In this document: piece after piece, positions 16,667 to 25,607 of the stretch
Position numbering within the stretch: position 1 is the stretch's first letter
Layout of the letters: the number at the start of each line of letters is the position of its first letter
NCBI RefSeq assembly: GCF_015222005.1
Contig: NZ_JADFFL010000002.1
Span: forward strand, 434,001 to 498,000
Origin: Mucilaginibacter myungsuensis
Lineage (GTDB): Bacteria; Bacteroidota; Bacteroidia; Sphingobacteriales; Sphingobacteriaceae
Length of the DNA stretch: 64,000 nucleotides
Reading direction: 5' to 3'
The notes under the pieces: model-generated
What the model saw: only the letters and a program-made list of their open reading frames with translations
What the model was told of the DNA's origin: nothing
Database searches by the model: none
Program-made: the position numbers and the translations under genes

Positions 16667-17767
16667 ATGTACCTGCAACAACTATCGGTCATTAATTTTA
16701 AGAACTACACCGAAGCCGAACTGAGTTTCAGCGAAGGTGTCAACCTGTTTGCAGGCAACAATGGCGCCGGCAAGACCAATATTTTGGATGCCGTGCATTA
16801 CCTGTCGCTTTGCAAAAGCTATTTTAACCCGATAGATACCCAGCAGATCAAACAAGGTACCGACTTTTTTATGGTGAGCGGCGCTTTTAATAAAGACGAC
16901 CGCAGCGACACTGTGGCTTGTGCCGTTAAGCGCAACCAAAAAAAACAGTTCAAATGCAATAAAAAAGAGTACGACCGATTGGCCGACCATATTGGCAAGT
17001 ACCCACTGGTGATGATATCACCCTACGATATCAGTATCATTATAGAAGGCAGCGAGGAGCGGCGTAAGTTTATCGATAATGTAATATCGCAGACCGATAA
17101 CCGATACCTTGACGAACTGATCAACTATAATAAAGTACTCGCAGGCCGCAATGCCATGCTTAAACGCATTGCCGAGACCAATCGCTACGATCCGGCGCTG
17201 ATGGAGGTGATGGACGAACAGCTGATCGCATCGGGCAAGCGTATCTTCGAAAAGCGAAAGGCTTTTATGGAGACCTTTACACAGATATTCAACACGCATT
17301 ATCAATTTATAAGTGAGGGTGCGGAGGCTGTAGAATTAGTTTACGATTCGCAATTGCTGACCACACCATTTGAGCAATTGCTCGGCAAGTCACTGGAGAA
17401 GGACCGTGTGTTGGAGCGTACCACTACGGGCATTCATAAAGATGATCTGCTGTTCACAATCCATGGTATGGCCATGAAAAAATTTGGTTCGCAAGGTCAG
17501 CAAAAGTCGTTTTTGATCGCCCTAAAACTGGCCCAATACAGCTTCCTGCAAAACAAGACTGGCTTTAAGCCTTTGTTATTGTTAGATGATATTTTTGACA
17601 AACTGGATGACCTGCGCATTACCAAACTGATGCAAATGGTATCGGACCATAATTTTGGGCAGGTATTTATTACCGATACCAGCGCCGACAGGGCTACGGC
17701 AGTGTTCGATAAGATCGACGTCGGGATAAAATTATTTAACGTAAGCGGAGGACAGATAGATGCGTAA
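16667..17767 (+). CDS. recF: DNA replication and repair protein RecF
   Basis: 366 aa, usual length. It loads RecA at gaps with RecO and RecR. Walker A is GNNGAGKTN (residues 30-38), the signature is in FGSQGQQKSFLIALKLAQ, and Walker B is PLLLLDDIFDKLD. It overlaps the following DUF721 gene by 8 bases; this recF-DUF721 pairing is conserved in Bacteroidota and mirrors the recF neighbourhood in other phyla. Confidence 0.96.
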   Translation: MYLQQLSVINFKNYTEAELSFSEGVNLFAGNNGAGKTNILDAVHYLSLCKSYFNPIDTQQIKQGTDFFMVSGAFNKDDRSDTVACAVKRNQKKQFKCNKKEYDRLADHIGKYPLVMISPYDISIIIEGSEERRKFIDNVISQTDNRYLDELINYNKVLAGRNAMLKRIAETNRYDPALMEVMDEQLIASGKRIFEKRKAFMETFTQIFNTHYQFISEGAEAVELVYDSQLLTTPFEQLLGKSLEKDRVLERTTTGIHKDDLLFTIHGMAMKKFGSQGQQKSFLIALKLAQYSFLQNKTGFKPLLLLDDIFDKLDDLRITKLMQMVSDHNFGQVFITDTSADRATAVFDKIDVGIKLFNVSGGQIDA

Positions 17768-18050
17768 GACCAACGACAAGACGATAAAAGAAGCTATTGA
17801 GCAGATGTTGCAGGTCTACAAGATCAAACGTAAATACGAGGAGACCGGTGTTGCCGCTTATTGGAGCGAGTTGGTGGGTAAGTCGGTCGCTAACCGCACC
17901 AAGGAGTTATTTATTAAGGACAAAAAGCTATTCTTGAGGATAGAGTCATCTGTGATCAAGAACGAACTGGTCATGATGCGCGAACAGATCATCCGTAAGA
18001 TAAATGAACGGGCCGGTGCCTGGATAGTAGAGGATATTATTTTTCTTTAG
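17760..18050 (+). CDS. DUF721 domain-containing protein (DciA-like)
   Basis: 96 aa. The DUF721 core is seen in IKEAIEQMLQVYKIKRKYEETGVAAYWSELVG and the closing FLRIESSVIKNELVMMREQIIRKINE. DUF721 proteins include DciA, the ancestral loader of the replicative helicase DnaB; coupling to recF fits a replication role. This short Bacteroidota form may be only the KH-like domain. It overlaps recF by 8 bases and its 3' end overlaps the convergent next gene by 14 bases. Confidence 0.88.
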   Translation: MRKTNDKTIKEAIEQMLQVYKIKRKYEETGVAAYWSELVGKSVANRTKELFIKDKKLFLRIESSVIKNELVMMREQIIRKINERAGAWIVEDIIFL

Positions 18051-18264
18051 GCGGCGTCCCGCGGCCATCGTTACCGCGCACCAAGTGCAGCGAACTATAA
18101 CGGCGGTACATATCATCCCTGATAATAGAATACATCAAAATAAATAATCCGGGCATCAGGAACGCGAACTGCACCTCGGGGTGGGCGCGAAAAATATTGA
18201 GGCACCCAACAGCCAACCCCACCAGGGTGACCGAAAAAATAAGGTATCTAATTAATACTTTCAT
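18037..18264 (-). CDS. Small two-helix membrane protein
   Basis: 75 aa with two hydrophobic helices (about 4-24, VLIRYLIFSVTLVGLAVGCLNIF, and 31-48, VQFAFLMPGLFILMYSIIRDD) and a charged C-terminus. No family recognised. It overlaps the DUF721 gene tail to tail by 14 bases. Coding is supported by the signal-like start and clean membrane topology, but it could be a chance frame. Confidence 0.5.
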   Translation of the reverse strand: MKVLIRYLIFSVTLVGLAVGCLNIFRAHPEVQFAFLMPGLFILMYSIIRDDMYRRYSSLHLVRGNDGRGTPPKEK

Positions 18265-18368
18265 AGCGCTTTAATGCAATTCAAAAACCAGGCCATTTGG
18301 CAACAGCCTTGGGTAGCATGGTAAAGTTAGCCGTATTTGTTGTAAAAAACAATATCAAAAATAAGAAC

Positions 18369-18405
18369 GCCCGGCCATTACGGATAATTTATCCATAGGC
18401 CGGGC
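18369..18405 (-). terminator. Terminator-like hairpin downstream of ndk
   Basis: GCCCGGCC / GGCCGGGC stem, with an inner GGATA / TATCC stem. It lies 32 bases after the ndk stop on the minus strand and is followed there by TTCTTATTTTTG. Confidence 0.75.
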
Positions 18406-18436
18406 ATTGCCATAATATTATTCCTTACGGGTTTTA

Positions 18437-18856
18437 TTAGAACCTCTCGTAAGCGCTGAAGAAGAAGCTGCCTTCAATGTCGGCATTCTCGTCAGAATCT
18501 GATCCGTGCACCGCGTTCGCGTCGATAGACTTAGCGAACAACTGGCGGATAGTACCAGCCTCAGCTTTGCTTGGGTCGGTAGCGCCGATCAGCTTGCGGA
18601 AATCAGCCACCGCGTTATCTTTCTCAAGGATAGCAGCCACGATAGGGCCTGATGACATAAATTTAACCAGGTCGGCGTAAAAAGGACGCTCTTTGTGTAC
18701 CTCGTAAAATTTGCCGGCCAACTCCGGGGTAAGGTAAGTGTATTTAAAAGCTACCGGTTTAAAGCCGCTTTTAAAGATCTGATCCAAGATCGCGCCGATG
18801 TGGCCATTAGCTACCGCGTCAGGCTTGATCATGGTAAAAGTTCTGTCTGTTCTCAT
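18437..18856 (-). CDS. ndk: Nucleoside diphosphate kinase
   Basis: 139 aa, standard length. It transfers the gamma phosphate between nucleoside tri- and diphosphates through a phosphohistidine. The catalytic His is H117 in [16 protein letters not shown]-terminal [16 protein letters not shown] and [15 protein letters not shown] are family hallmarks. A single gene with its own promoter and terminator. Confidence 0.97.
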   Translation of the reverse strand: MRTDRTFTMIKPDAVANGHIGAILDQIFKSGFKPVAFKYTYLTPELAGKFYEVHKERPFYADLVKFMSSGPIVAAILEKDNAVADFRKLIGATDPSKAEAGTIRQLFAKSIDANAVHGSDSDENADIEGSFFFSAYERF

Positions 18857-18872
18857 TGTATTTTATTTGCCG

Positions 18873-18903
18873 CAAAAATAGCTTTTTTGGCGCTAATAAT
18901 AAA
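18873..18903 (-). promoter_or_regulatory. Promoter of ndk
   Basis: On the minus strand TTTA-N19-TATTTTTG: an exact TAnnTTTG -7 element and a 3-of-4 match to the TTTG -33 element at the right spacing, 17 bases before the start codon. Confidence 0.55.
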
Positions 18904-18946
18904 GCGGTTCGTTTAAAATACATAGCTTGTATTTGATGTAATTTAT

Positions 18947-18954
18947 TAGCTTTG
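18947..18954 (+). promoter_or_regulatory. -7 element for nrnA
   Basis: TAGCTTTG, exact TAnnTTTG, 16 bases before the nrnA start. No TTTG at the ideal 19-base spacing. Confidence 0.45.
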
Positions 18955-18970
18955 CAACTCTTTTGCAAAA

Positions 18971-19981
18971 ATGTTAGATATAGCCGGGATAAAGGAATTA
19001 TTAGCGCAGACCCAAACGATCGTCATCACCACCCATCATAAACCTGATGGTGATGCCTTGGGTTCGTCATTAGGGCTATATCATTATTTGGTGCAGCAGG
19101 GCCACCACGTTACCGTGGTATCGCCTACAGATTACCCCGATTTTATAGCTTGGATGCCCGGCAACGGCGATGTAGTGATCTACACCGAAAAGCCCGAACT
19201 GAGCGCACAATTGGTTGCCGAAGCATCTTTAATATTTTGTCTGGACTTTAATACGCTGAGCCGCATTAACGAATTGGGCGAACTTGTACGCGCCGCCAAA
19301 GCCGTAAAAGTGATGATAGACCATCACCTGGAGCCCGAGGATTTTGATGATTACCGTTACTGGAACATCAATGCCTGCGCTACGGCCCAATTGGTTTACG
19401 AGTGGATCACCAAAGAACTTGACGGTAAACAATACATTAATGCCGACGTGGCCAGTTGCCTTTACACAGGCATCATGACCGATTCGGGATCGTTCCGTTA
19501 TCCGGGCACAACATCAGATGTGCACCGTGTGGTGGCCGATCTGATAGATGCCGGCGCGGTGAACTGGCGCATACACGAGTTGGTTTACAGCAACTCATCC
19601 GAAGAGCGTTTGCGCTTTTTAGGCCATTGCCTAAGCCAAAAACTGGAGGTGATCCCCGAGTTGAATACGGCCATTATTACCGTAAGCAAACAAGAAATAG
19701 AACAATATCACGTTAATACCGGCGATACCGAAGGCATTGTTAACTTTGCTTTATCGATAGCGGGCATCCGTTTGGCGGCCTTTATTGTAGAGCGTGGCGA
19801 CAAGGTTAAACTTTCTTTACGATCTAAGGGCGAATTTCCGGCTAATGAGATATGTAAAAAGTATTTTAGCGGTGGCGGTCACCGCAACGCAGCCGGTGGC
19901 TCGTCTGACCTGCCGCTTGATGAAGTAACCATACAATTTAAAACTATATTACCAGAGTACAGAACTTTATTAATTCAGTAA
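18971..19981 (+). CDS. nrnA: DHH-family nanoRNase / pAp phosphatase
   Basis: 336 aa. It degrades 2-5 nt RNAs and dephosphorylates pAp. DHH domain motifs: HHKPDGDALGSSLG (about 22-35), CLDFN, and the DHH triad at residues 117-119. The DHHA1 domain ends with SGGGHRNAAGG. It is followed after 8 bases by an FKBP lipoprotein gene, so the two form one transcript. Confidence 0.93.
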   Translation: MLDIAGIKELLAQTQTIVITTHHKPDGDALGSSLGLYHYLVQQGHHVTVVSPTDYPDFIAWMPGNGDVVIYTEKPELSAQLVAEASLIFCLDFNTLSRINELGELVRAAKAVKVMIDHHLEPEDFDDYRYWNINACATAQLVYEWITKELDGKQYINADVASCLYTGIMTDSGSFRYPGTTSDVHRVVADLIDAGAVNWRIHELVYSNSSEERLRFLGHCLSQKLEVIPELNTAIITVSKQEIEQYHVNTGDTEGIVNFALSIAGIRLAAFIVERGDKVKLSLRSKGEFPANEICKKYFSGGGHRNAAGGSSDLPLDEVTIQFKTILPEYRTLLIQ

Positions 19982-19989
19982 AAACAAAA

Positions 19990-20952
19990 ATGAAAAGAAA
20001 CTTAATTCTGTTAGCTATTGCAGCAATTGGCCTGAGCAGCTGTGGCGGTGGCTTTAAACAAGGCCCGGGTGGCATGTTATATAACATTCACGAGGATAAG
20101 TCTGGTCCGGTAGCTAAAGACGGCGACTTTGTAGCCATCAACCTGATCGCTACTACCGAAGGCGACTCATCGCTGAACAACACTTACGATCATGGTATGC
20201 CTATCGCTACCATCCTGCAAAAACCACAATACAAAGGCGACATTGTAGCAGGTTTGAACATGCTGAGCGAAGGCGACAGCGCTACTTTTAAGATCAACAT
20301 CGACTCTACCTCGCAAAAAGGCGCTCAAAAGCCACCTTTTAAAGGTAAATACATCATCTTTAAAGTTAAGTTAGAGAAAGTGATCGCTAAGGGTAACCTT
20401 ACAGATCAGGTTTTCCAGGATCGTTGCAAAGCTTACTACGATGGTTTGATCACTAAAGTAAAAGCATCTGAGCCTGCTAAGATCGAAAAATACATAGCCG
20501 ACAACAAAATTACCGCTACTAAAACAGCTTCGGGCTTAAGGTATTTTGTTACCAAAGCATCGCAAGGCGCTATGCCGGTAGCAGGTGATACTGTATTGGT
20601 TAACTACACCGGCCGTATAATGGGCCAGAAAGATCACTTCGAAACTACTGTTAAGGAAGTGGCTATGACCGTTAAAAAATCATTTAATCCTAACAACCCT
20701 TACAAACCGGTTCCTTTCGCTATCGGCGTTAAACGTGTGATCCCGGGTTGGGACGAGGGTGTATTGTTAATGCACAAAGGCGAAAAAACCACCTTCATCA
20801 TCCCGTCGGCATTAGCTTACGGCGAGCAAGGTATGATGCCTGTTATCCCGCCGTTCAGCACCCTGGTGTTCGATCTGGAACTGGTTGATATCATTAAACC
20901 AAACCCTAATGCTAAACCAGCAGCTCCGTCATTAGAGCCGCCGGTTAGATAG
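19990..20952 (+). CDS. FKBP-type peptidyl-prolyl isomerase lipoprotein
   Basis: 320 aa. Lipoprotein signal with LSSC (Cys 18). Two FKBP-like modules are visible: a degenerate N-terminal one (about 35-135, GDFVAINLIATTEGDSSLNN...KPPFKGKYIIFKVKLEKV) and a canonical C-terminal one (about 190-305, GDTVLVNYTGRIMG, IPGWDEGVLLMHKGEKTTFIIPSALAYGEQG, LVFDLELVDI). It helps fold exported proteins. It is paralogous to the next gene; a strong terminator separates the two. Confidence 0.9.
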   Translation: MKRNLILLAIAAIGLSSCGGGFKQGPGGMLYNIHEDKSGPVAKDGDFVAINLIATTEGDSSLNNTYDHGMPIATILQKPQYKGDIVAGLNMLSEGDSATFKINIDSTSQKGAQKPPFKGKYIIFKVKLEKVIAKGNLTDQVFQDRCKAYYDGLITKVKASEPAKIEKYIADNKITATKTASGLRYFVTKASQGAMPVAGDTVLVNYTGRIMGQKDHFETTVKEVAMTVKKSFNPNNPYKPVPFAIGVKRVIPGWDEGVLLMHKGEKTTFIIPSALAYGEQGMMPVIPPFSTLVFDLELVDIIKPNPNAKPAAPSLEPPVR

Positions 20953-20971
20953 TATCAGTAAAAACTTATCG

Positions 20972-21000
20972 GCCCCCTGTACCACACAGGGGGCTTTTTA
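20972..21000 (+). terminator. Intrinsic terminator between the two FKBP genes
   Basis: GCCCCCTGT / ACAGGGGGC perfect 9-bp stem followed by TTTTT. Confidence 0.88.
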
Positions 21001-21009
21001 ATTTAAGAT

Positions 21010-22041
21010 ATGAAGAAGTTTATTTTTTTAGCCCTGGCCGTGGCGGCATTTGCCGGTAAAGCCCGCGCTCAAAGCGAATTTACCCGCACACCACAAGGTG
21101 CGCAATACCGCATTGTATCGCCTAAAACAGGCGACAGGATAAAGTTGGAAGACGTGATCAGCTTTAATATGATCCAGAAGACCGAAAAGGATTCGGTATT
21201 GTTCAGTACTTATACCCAAGGCCGGCCTATTCAGATCCAGGTAAAACCAAGCCAGAATATTGGCGACCTGATGTACGTATTCCCATTGCTGACCGTTAAG
21301 GACAGCGTGATCGTGCGTGTACCTGCCGATTCGGTTTTTAAAGGTCACGAAGAAGCCCGTCCACCATTTTTACCAAGCGGCAGCCTGCTGATATTTGTGA
21401 TGAAGATGGAACGTGTACAATCTATGAACGAGGCTATCGCCGAACGTAATGCTGCTTTAGCCGCTCAAAAATCGGCCATGGATAGAATGAAGACCGACGA
21501 GCTGGCTAACCTGGATAAATATGTTGCCGACCACAAGCTGAACGTGAAAACTACCGCTTCGGGTTTACGCTACGAGATAACCCAAACTACCACTAAGCCT
21601 AAAATTACCCGTGGCGATACCTTGCTGGTTAACTATGCCGGCCGTACCACTAACGATAAGTTATTTGACAGCAGCGTAGAAAGCATTGCTAAAGAAGGCG
21701 GATTGGTACAACCGGGCCGTAACTACGAGCCTATCAAATTCCCGGTGGGTGAGGGCAACGTGATCAAAGGTTGGGACGAAGGCCTGCAACTACTGAGCGA
21801 AGGTGCTAAGGCTATTTTTGTGATCCCGTCAAACTTAGGTTACGGTGAGCAAGGTGGCGGTGCTGCCATCCCTCCATACAGCACCCTTGTGTTCGATGTA
21901 GAGGTAGTAAAGGTGATCAAAGGCAAAGCTAAAACCGCGGCTAAAAAACCGGCCGCAGGTACTCCGGCTGCTAAACCTGCAACAACCCCGGCTAAAAAGC
22001 CTGCTACTGCTCCGGCCAAAAAACCGGTTGTAAAGAAATAA
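21010..22041 (+). CDS. FKBP-type peptidyl-prolyl isomerase with Lys/Ala/Pro tail
   Basis: 343 aa. A cleavable signal peptide ends near GKARAQ, so this is a soluble or loosely bound periplasmic protein rather than a lipoprotein. A degenerate N-terminal FKBP module (about 30-130) and a linker helix precede the active one (about 190-300, with NYAGRTTNDKLFDSS, IKGWDEGLQLLSEGAKAIFVIPSNLGYGEQG). The last ~37 residues are repeats of TPAKKPA type, a histone-H1-like low-complexity basic tail absent from the paralogue upstream. It starts 9 bases after the preceding terminator's T run, so its promoter may lie within or before that terminator. Confidence 0.9.
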   Translation: MKKFIFLALAVAAFAGKARAQSEFTRTPQGAQYRIVSPKTGDRIKLEDVISFNMIQKTEKDSVLFSTYTQGRPIQIQVKPSQNIGDLMYVFPLLTVKDSVIVRVPADSVFKGHEEARPPFLPSGSLLIFVMKMERVQSMNEAIAERNAALAAQKSAMDRMKTDELANLDKYVADHKLNVKTTASGLRYEITQTTTKPKITRGDTLLVNYAGRTTNDKLFDSSVESIAKEGGLVQPGRNYEPIKFPVGEGNVIKGWDEGLQLLSEGAKAIFVIPSNLGYGEQGGGAAIPPYSTLVFDVEVVKVIKGKAKTAAKKPAAGTPAAKPATTPAKKPATAPAKKPVVKK

Positions 22042-22101
22042 GCTGACCCTTTCAAGGATAACAGAAGGCTGCATCTAAAAGTGCGGCCTTTTTGCTTGTA
22101 T

Positions 22102-22170
22102 GTAGGTGTATATAGCGTGGGTGTATACACCACCTACACTTTTAATTAATTGAACAGCAATTAATTAAAA
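22102..22170. other. Nested inverted repeats downstream of the second FKBP gene
   Basis: Three elements lie between the convergent FKBP and LuxR genes: GTAGGTG (22102-22108) pairing with CACCTAC (22131-22137), the 12-bp palindrome GGTGTATACACC (22120-22131), and a perfect 13-bp stem TTTTAATTAATTG / CAATTAATTAAAA (22140-22170, loop AACAG) usable as a bidirectional terminator. A shorter hairpin with T run follows FKBP at about 22066-22093. Confidence 0.6.
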
Positions 22171-22223
22171 ATTCAGATGTCGTGCAACGATGTTGATATG
22201 ATCGTCGTATTGGCCGATGTTAG

Positions 22224-22988
22224 CTATGCCAAAATACCCATCGCTTCTGCTATCCGGCAGGCCTCTAAGGCGTTATCGGCATTTAATTTTTCAAATATGT
22301 TTTGCCGGTGCCTGTTAATGGTGTTAATGCTGAGTGATAAGCGCGCGGCTATCTCCTTGCTTTTATAACCATGTTTGATCAGCTGCAAAACCTGCTTTTC
22401 ACGTACCGACAGTATATCTGCCGCAATATCTTCATCGGCGGCAATGGTTGTCCCGGTCAGCTTATTAATGATCACCCCATCGGGGATGCTGAAGCCCGAA
22501 TGGTCGGGCATGGCGCTGTATAAACAAAGGGCCAGCCAGGCGCTGCCATCGGGCAGGCTGCTGATGTACAATAAACGGTGTTTAAATACCATGTAAGTAC
22601 CCACCTTATTGCGTACCCTAAGCTTTGTGATCACTTCGTGGTCGCCCCGGGCAGCCGTGTCCAGCGTGGTCAGATATTGAAAGAATTGCAGCTCGAGTTT
22701 AAATTTGCGTTGCAGGTCATCAGGGTGGATACGGCTAAAAAGCTGATCCTCCCATATCGAATCTATCTCGGCCTCCTGCTGTCTCATCCCCAGCTGATCA
22801 GCTACTGCACCGTAATAAACAAAACTACGCCGGGTCTTCATGTCGCTCAATACGCTGATGCAATTATCCAGTCGTGCATATAGTTCGGCTAATGCACGGG
22901 CTTCGTCCAGGCCAAGCTCGTGTTCAATGCTTGCTCCAAAGGGTTGCGATAGCAGCTTTCGGTCTAATAGTTCGCGCAGATTCTTCAT
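22224..22988 (-). CDS. LuxR-type response regulator-like transcription factor with PAS-like sensor
   Basis: 254 aa. The N-terminal part (about 50-175) looks like the PAS-type sensor common in Bacteroidota LuxR proteins (VYYGAVADQLGMRQ, WEDQLFSRIHPDDLQRKFKLELQFFQYL, VFKHRLLYISSLPDG). The C-terminal helix-turn-helix is typical GerE: LSVREKQVLQLIKHGYKSKEIAARLSLSINTINRHRQNIFEKL. No receiver domain is present, so it is probably a one-component regulator. Targets are unknown; the nearest divergent gene is the DUF1349 protein. Confidence 0.88.
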   Translation of the reverse strand: MKNLRELLDRKLLSQPFGASIEHELGLDEARALAELYARLDNCISVLSDMKTRRSFVYYGAVADQLGMRQQEAEIDSIWEDQLFSRIHPDDLQRKFKLELQFFQYLTTLDTAARGDHEVITKLRVRNKVGTYMVFKHRLLYISSLPDGSAWLALCLYSAMPDHSGFSIPDGVIINKLTGTTIAADEDIAADILSVREKQVLQLIKHGYKSKEIAARLSLSINTINRHRQNIFEKLNADNALEACRIAEAMGILA

Positions 22989-23096
22989 GTCGGCATGAGT
23001 GGTTAATTATAACCATTGTGTATGGTGCAACAGTAGATATTTTTGCGGATATAAAAAAGCGGATAATGATCCTGTTATCCGCTAAGATCCAACACA

Positions 23097-23744
23097 ATGA
23101 AAAACATACTTGCGGCGCTAAGCCTATTCTTTATTGTACAGACCTGCGGGGCACAGACCCTCGAGAAAATGCAATGGTTCAACGAGCCTGCCGGCTGGGA
23201 GGTGAAAAACAAAAGCCTGATCATGCAGGTAACGCCTAAAAGCGATTACTGGCGCATATCCCACTATGGTTTTACCGTTGATGACGCTCCCTTTTATTAC
23301 ACTACCTACGGCGGCGAATTTGAAGCCAAAGTAAAATTAACAGGCGCCTATAAAGCCCGCTTTGACCAAATGGGGTTGATGCTGCGCACCGACCATAAAA
23401 ACTACATTAAAACAGGCGTAGAGTTTGTTGACGGCAAGTTTAACGTAAGCACCGTAGTTACGCACGAAAAAAGCGACTGGAGCGTGACCACCTTAGACAA
23501 GGTGCCGCCATTTATCTGGATAAAGATCGTACGCAGGCTTGACGCTGTAGAGATATTTTACTCGCTGGATGATAAGACCTATATCATGACCCGCAACTCG
23601 CCCTTACAGGATAATACGCCCGTTATGGTGGGCCTAATGGCAGCATCACCGGACGGCGAAGGTTTTGAAGCAAAGTTCGAGAACTTTTCGGTGAAACATT
23701 TGGCGGATCAGCGGAGGACGGAGTGGTTAAAGAATCATCAATAA
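23097..23744 (+). CDS. Secreted DUF1349 concanavalin-like protein
   Basis: 215 aa. A signal peptide (to about 20, FIVQTCGAQ) precedes one DUF1349 domain, a concanavalin-like jelly roll. Recognisable blocks: MQWFNEPAGWEVKNKSLIMQ, DFW-like DYWRISHYGF, DQMGLMLRTDHKNYIKTGVEFVDG and VGLMAASPDGEGFEAKFENF. The family binds carbohydrates; no enzyme domain is attached. It is divergent from the LuxR gene and separated by a terminator from the convergent GxGYxYP gene. Confidence 0.88.
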   Translation: MKNILAALSLFFIVQTCGAQTLEKMQWFNEPAGWEVKNKSLIMQVTPKSDYWRISHYGFTVDDAPFYYTTYGGEFEAKVKLTGAYKARFDQMGLMLRTDHKNYIKTGVEFVDGKFNVSTVVTHEKSDWSVTTLDKVPPFIWIKIVRRLDAVEIFYSLDDKTYIMTRNSPLQDNTPVMVGLMAASPDGEGFEAKFENFSVKHLADQRRTEWLKNHQ

Positions 23745-23764
23745 GGGTCAGTCATCTCTCCATA

Positions 23765-23805
23765 AAGGCACCAAAGGACTTACGTTAGGGTCCTTTGGCG
23801 TCTTT
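23765..23805. terminator. Bidirectional terminator between convergent genes
   Basis: CCAAAGGAC / GTCCTTTGG stem (23771-23779 with 23790-23798), extended by AAAGGCA / CGTCTTT. Confidence 0.75.
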
Positions 23806-23848
23806 ACGTTTGCAGGAAATATATCAGTTGAATAGGATGATGCTAAGT

Positions 23849-25447
23849 TTATTTAGGATCAACGGTAATGCCATTCTTCTCACGGATCAACTGAAAAAGA
23901 TGATCCGGACGGACTACCATATAGTCTCCGTTCAACGAATTGGCCACATTTTTAAAACTGGTCGGCGTTACGCCTTTCCAGGGCTGCGCCTGGATGATCA
24001 CAAAGCGCGGCGAGTTCTTATCCCATCCGGCAGATGCCCGGTCAATGTGGTCTTTCATGGCTTGCTCGTTGGTGCAATAGTTACAGCCAAGCGCCATACC
24101 GGGTAGCTTGCCATCATATATCGTAAGTCCGCCTCCGGTATTTTGGGCCGTTACGCCCAATAAGGTTTTAGACTGACCGGCGTAGATCTTCCCGACGTTC
24201 TTGTTGATTCCGCCGGTAATGGTATTCCAGATGGTGATCACTCGCAGGCCGGCACGAGTGTTATAGTCCTCTGTCTTGGCGACGAATTGCTTAAGCAAAT
24301 TTTCATCAGACCAGGTATTGGGATAGGTATAGCCATAGCCGGATGGCCCCGATATCAGGTTATCATTATCGGTAGCCGTTCTGTAGTAAAAGTTGAGCGC
24401 GCCGGGCATGGCATCCAGCATGGCGGGAGATACCGTCCAACCCATGGGTACAGCGCCGCGATCCGGGTTATCCCACAGTTTACGCATCAGGTGTTCTAAA
24501 AACTGCAGGTTATCGCCATCGCTTAAAATAAAGGCTACATAGATCTTGTTCTGCAACGCTGGTTTTGGGGGCATTGGTTTAATATTGATCTTGCGGGACA
24601 TACCGCTATGCACGGTCAGGTTAAAGCACCAATCGCTGGCAATGGTAGCAATGCCGTATTTTGAGGCCCGTTCTATCCCGGGCGCTTCTTCCGGCCACCA
24701 GCCCATAAAACTCGCACCGGGCGACATAGCCGACAGGAATTTATCCAGCATCTCACTTTCTCCCGCTACTTTAGGATCCAGCCACACGGTCGCTGCGCCC
24801 AGGGCAACTGCGTATTCGCGCAGGGCGGCTTTGTGCGTGTTAGGGTTCAGCCCCATCAGCAAACGATGATCAAGCTTAGGCCAGTAAGTATCATACATTT
24901 CCTGATAAACCTCCAGCTTGCTGCTGAATTTTCTTTGCAGGTCGGCCAATACCGGCAAATTATACGGAGCGGCCGTTAACTTAGCTAATAGGGACGGCGA
25001 GGCTATCAACGCGTTTTTGCTTTTAGCCATAACCGTAGCCAGGTTTACGGTATGTATCTGGGCGGTATCATAAACGATCAGTCCCGATATTTCCGACCGG
25101 TATTTAGTGATCAGGTCCCATTTATCAGCAGGTTCTGCCCATTGCAGGTCCAGCGACTTTAACCAGGTGTAAGGCCCCTCACCCGAAGCATTTCCCTCGT
25201 AAGAGAAAATGCGCGGTTTGGTTTTATTCACAATACCTTTAAGCGAAGCGAACAGGTATGATTCAGCCGAGGCGTTGCGCCCGTTCGGGCGAAGAATGAT
25301 CAGATCCTGTACGGGAGCTGGTGAAGGGAAAGACGGTAGTAACTGTCCCTTAGGCCATTTGATCTGGCCTATAGATGGTGTAACATGTAGCAGGAATAAA
25401 ATAAAGCATATCGCTTTGAACTTAAGTATTTTGGCTGACCACATCAT
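23849..25447 (-). CDS. GxGYxYP-family putative glycoside hydrolase
   Basis: 532 aa with signal peptide (ICFILFLLHVTPSIGQ). It contains the family name motif as SGYGYTYPNTW, and other conserved parts such as LRPNGRNASAESYLFASLKGIVNKTKPRIF near the N-terminus and IYVAFILSDGDNLQF in the catalytic-like barrel. PF14323 proteins are exported, presumed TIM-barrel glycosidases of unknown substrate. Full length. The neighbouring DUF1349 protein could form a carbohydrate-processing pair with it, but they are convergent, so not an operon. Confidence 0.88.
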   Translation of the reverse strand: MMWSAKILKFKAICFILFLLHVTPSIGQIKWPKGQLLPSFPSPAPVQDLIILRPNGRNASAESYLFASLKGIVNKTKPRIFSYEGNASGEGPYTWLKSLDLQWAEPADKWDLITKYRSEISGLIVYDTAQIHTVNLATVMAKSKNALIASPSLLAKLTAAPYNLPVLADLQRKFSSKLEVYQEMYDTYWPKLDHRLLMGLNPNTHKAALREYAVALGAATVWLDPKVAGESEMLDKFLSAMSPGASFMGWWPEEAPGIERASKYGIATIASDWCFNLTVHSGMSRKINIKPMPPKPALQNKIYVAFILSDGDNLQFLEHLMRKLWDNPDRGAVPMGWTVSPAMLDAMPGALNFYYRTATDNDNLISGPSGYGYTYPNTWSDENLLKQFVAKTEDYNTRAGLRVITIWNTITGGINKNVGKIYAGQSKTLLGVTAQNTGGGLTIYDGKLPGMALGCNYCTNEQAMKDHIDRASAGWDKNSPRFVIIQAQPWKGVTPTSFKNVANSLNGDYMVVRPDHLFQLIREKNGITVDPK

Positions 25448-25607
25448 CTGTAAAATATGGTATTAAGGTACAGCAATTTTGCGTGGCTTAAGGGTGTTCA
25501 AGTCCTTAAGCGTTATGATCATCAAAAATTTTACTTATGGGGGGGCCATATGGCGATCTGCTTTATTACTCAACCCTGAGCTGGTCTGCTGCTACCGTCG
25601 TTCTACA

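Noticed and set aside
22102..22170. Possible riboswitch downstream of the FKBP gene
   Set aside because: The nested inverted repeats lie between convergent genes, where a leader riboswitch would have no target; terminator function is simpler.
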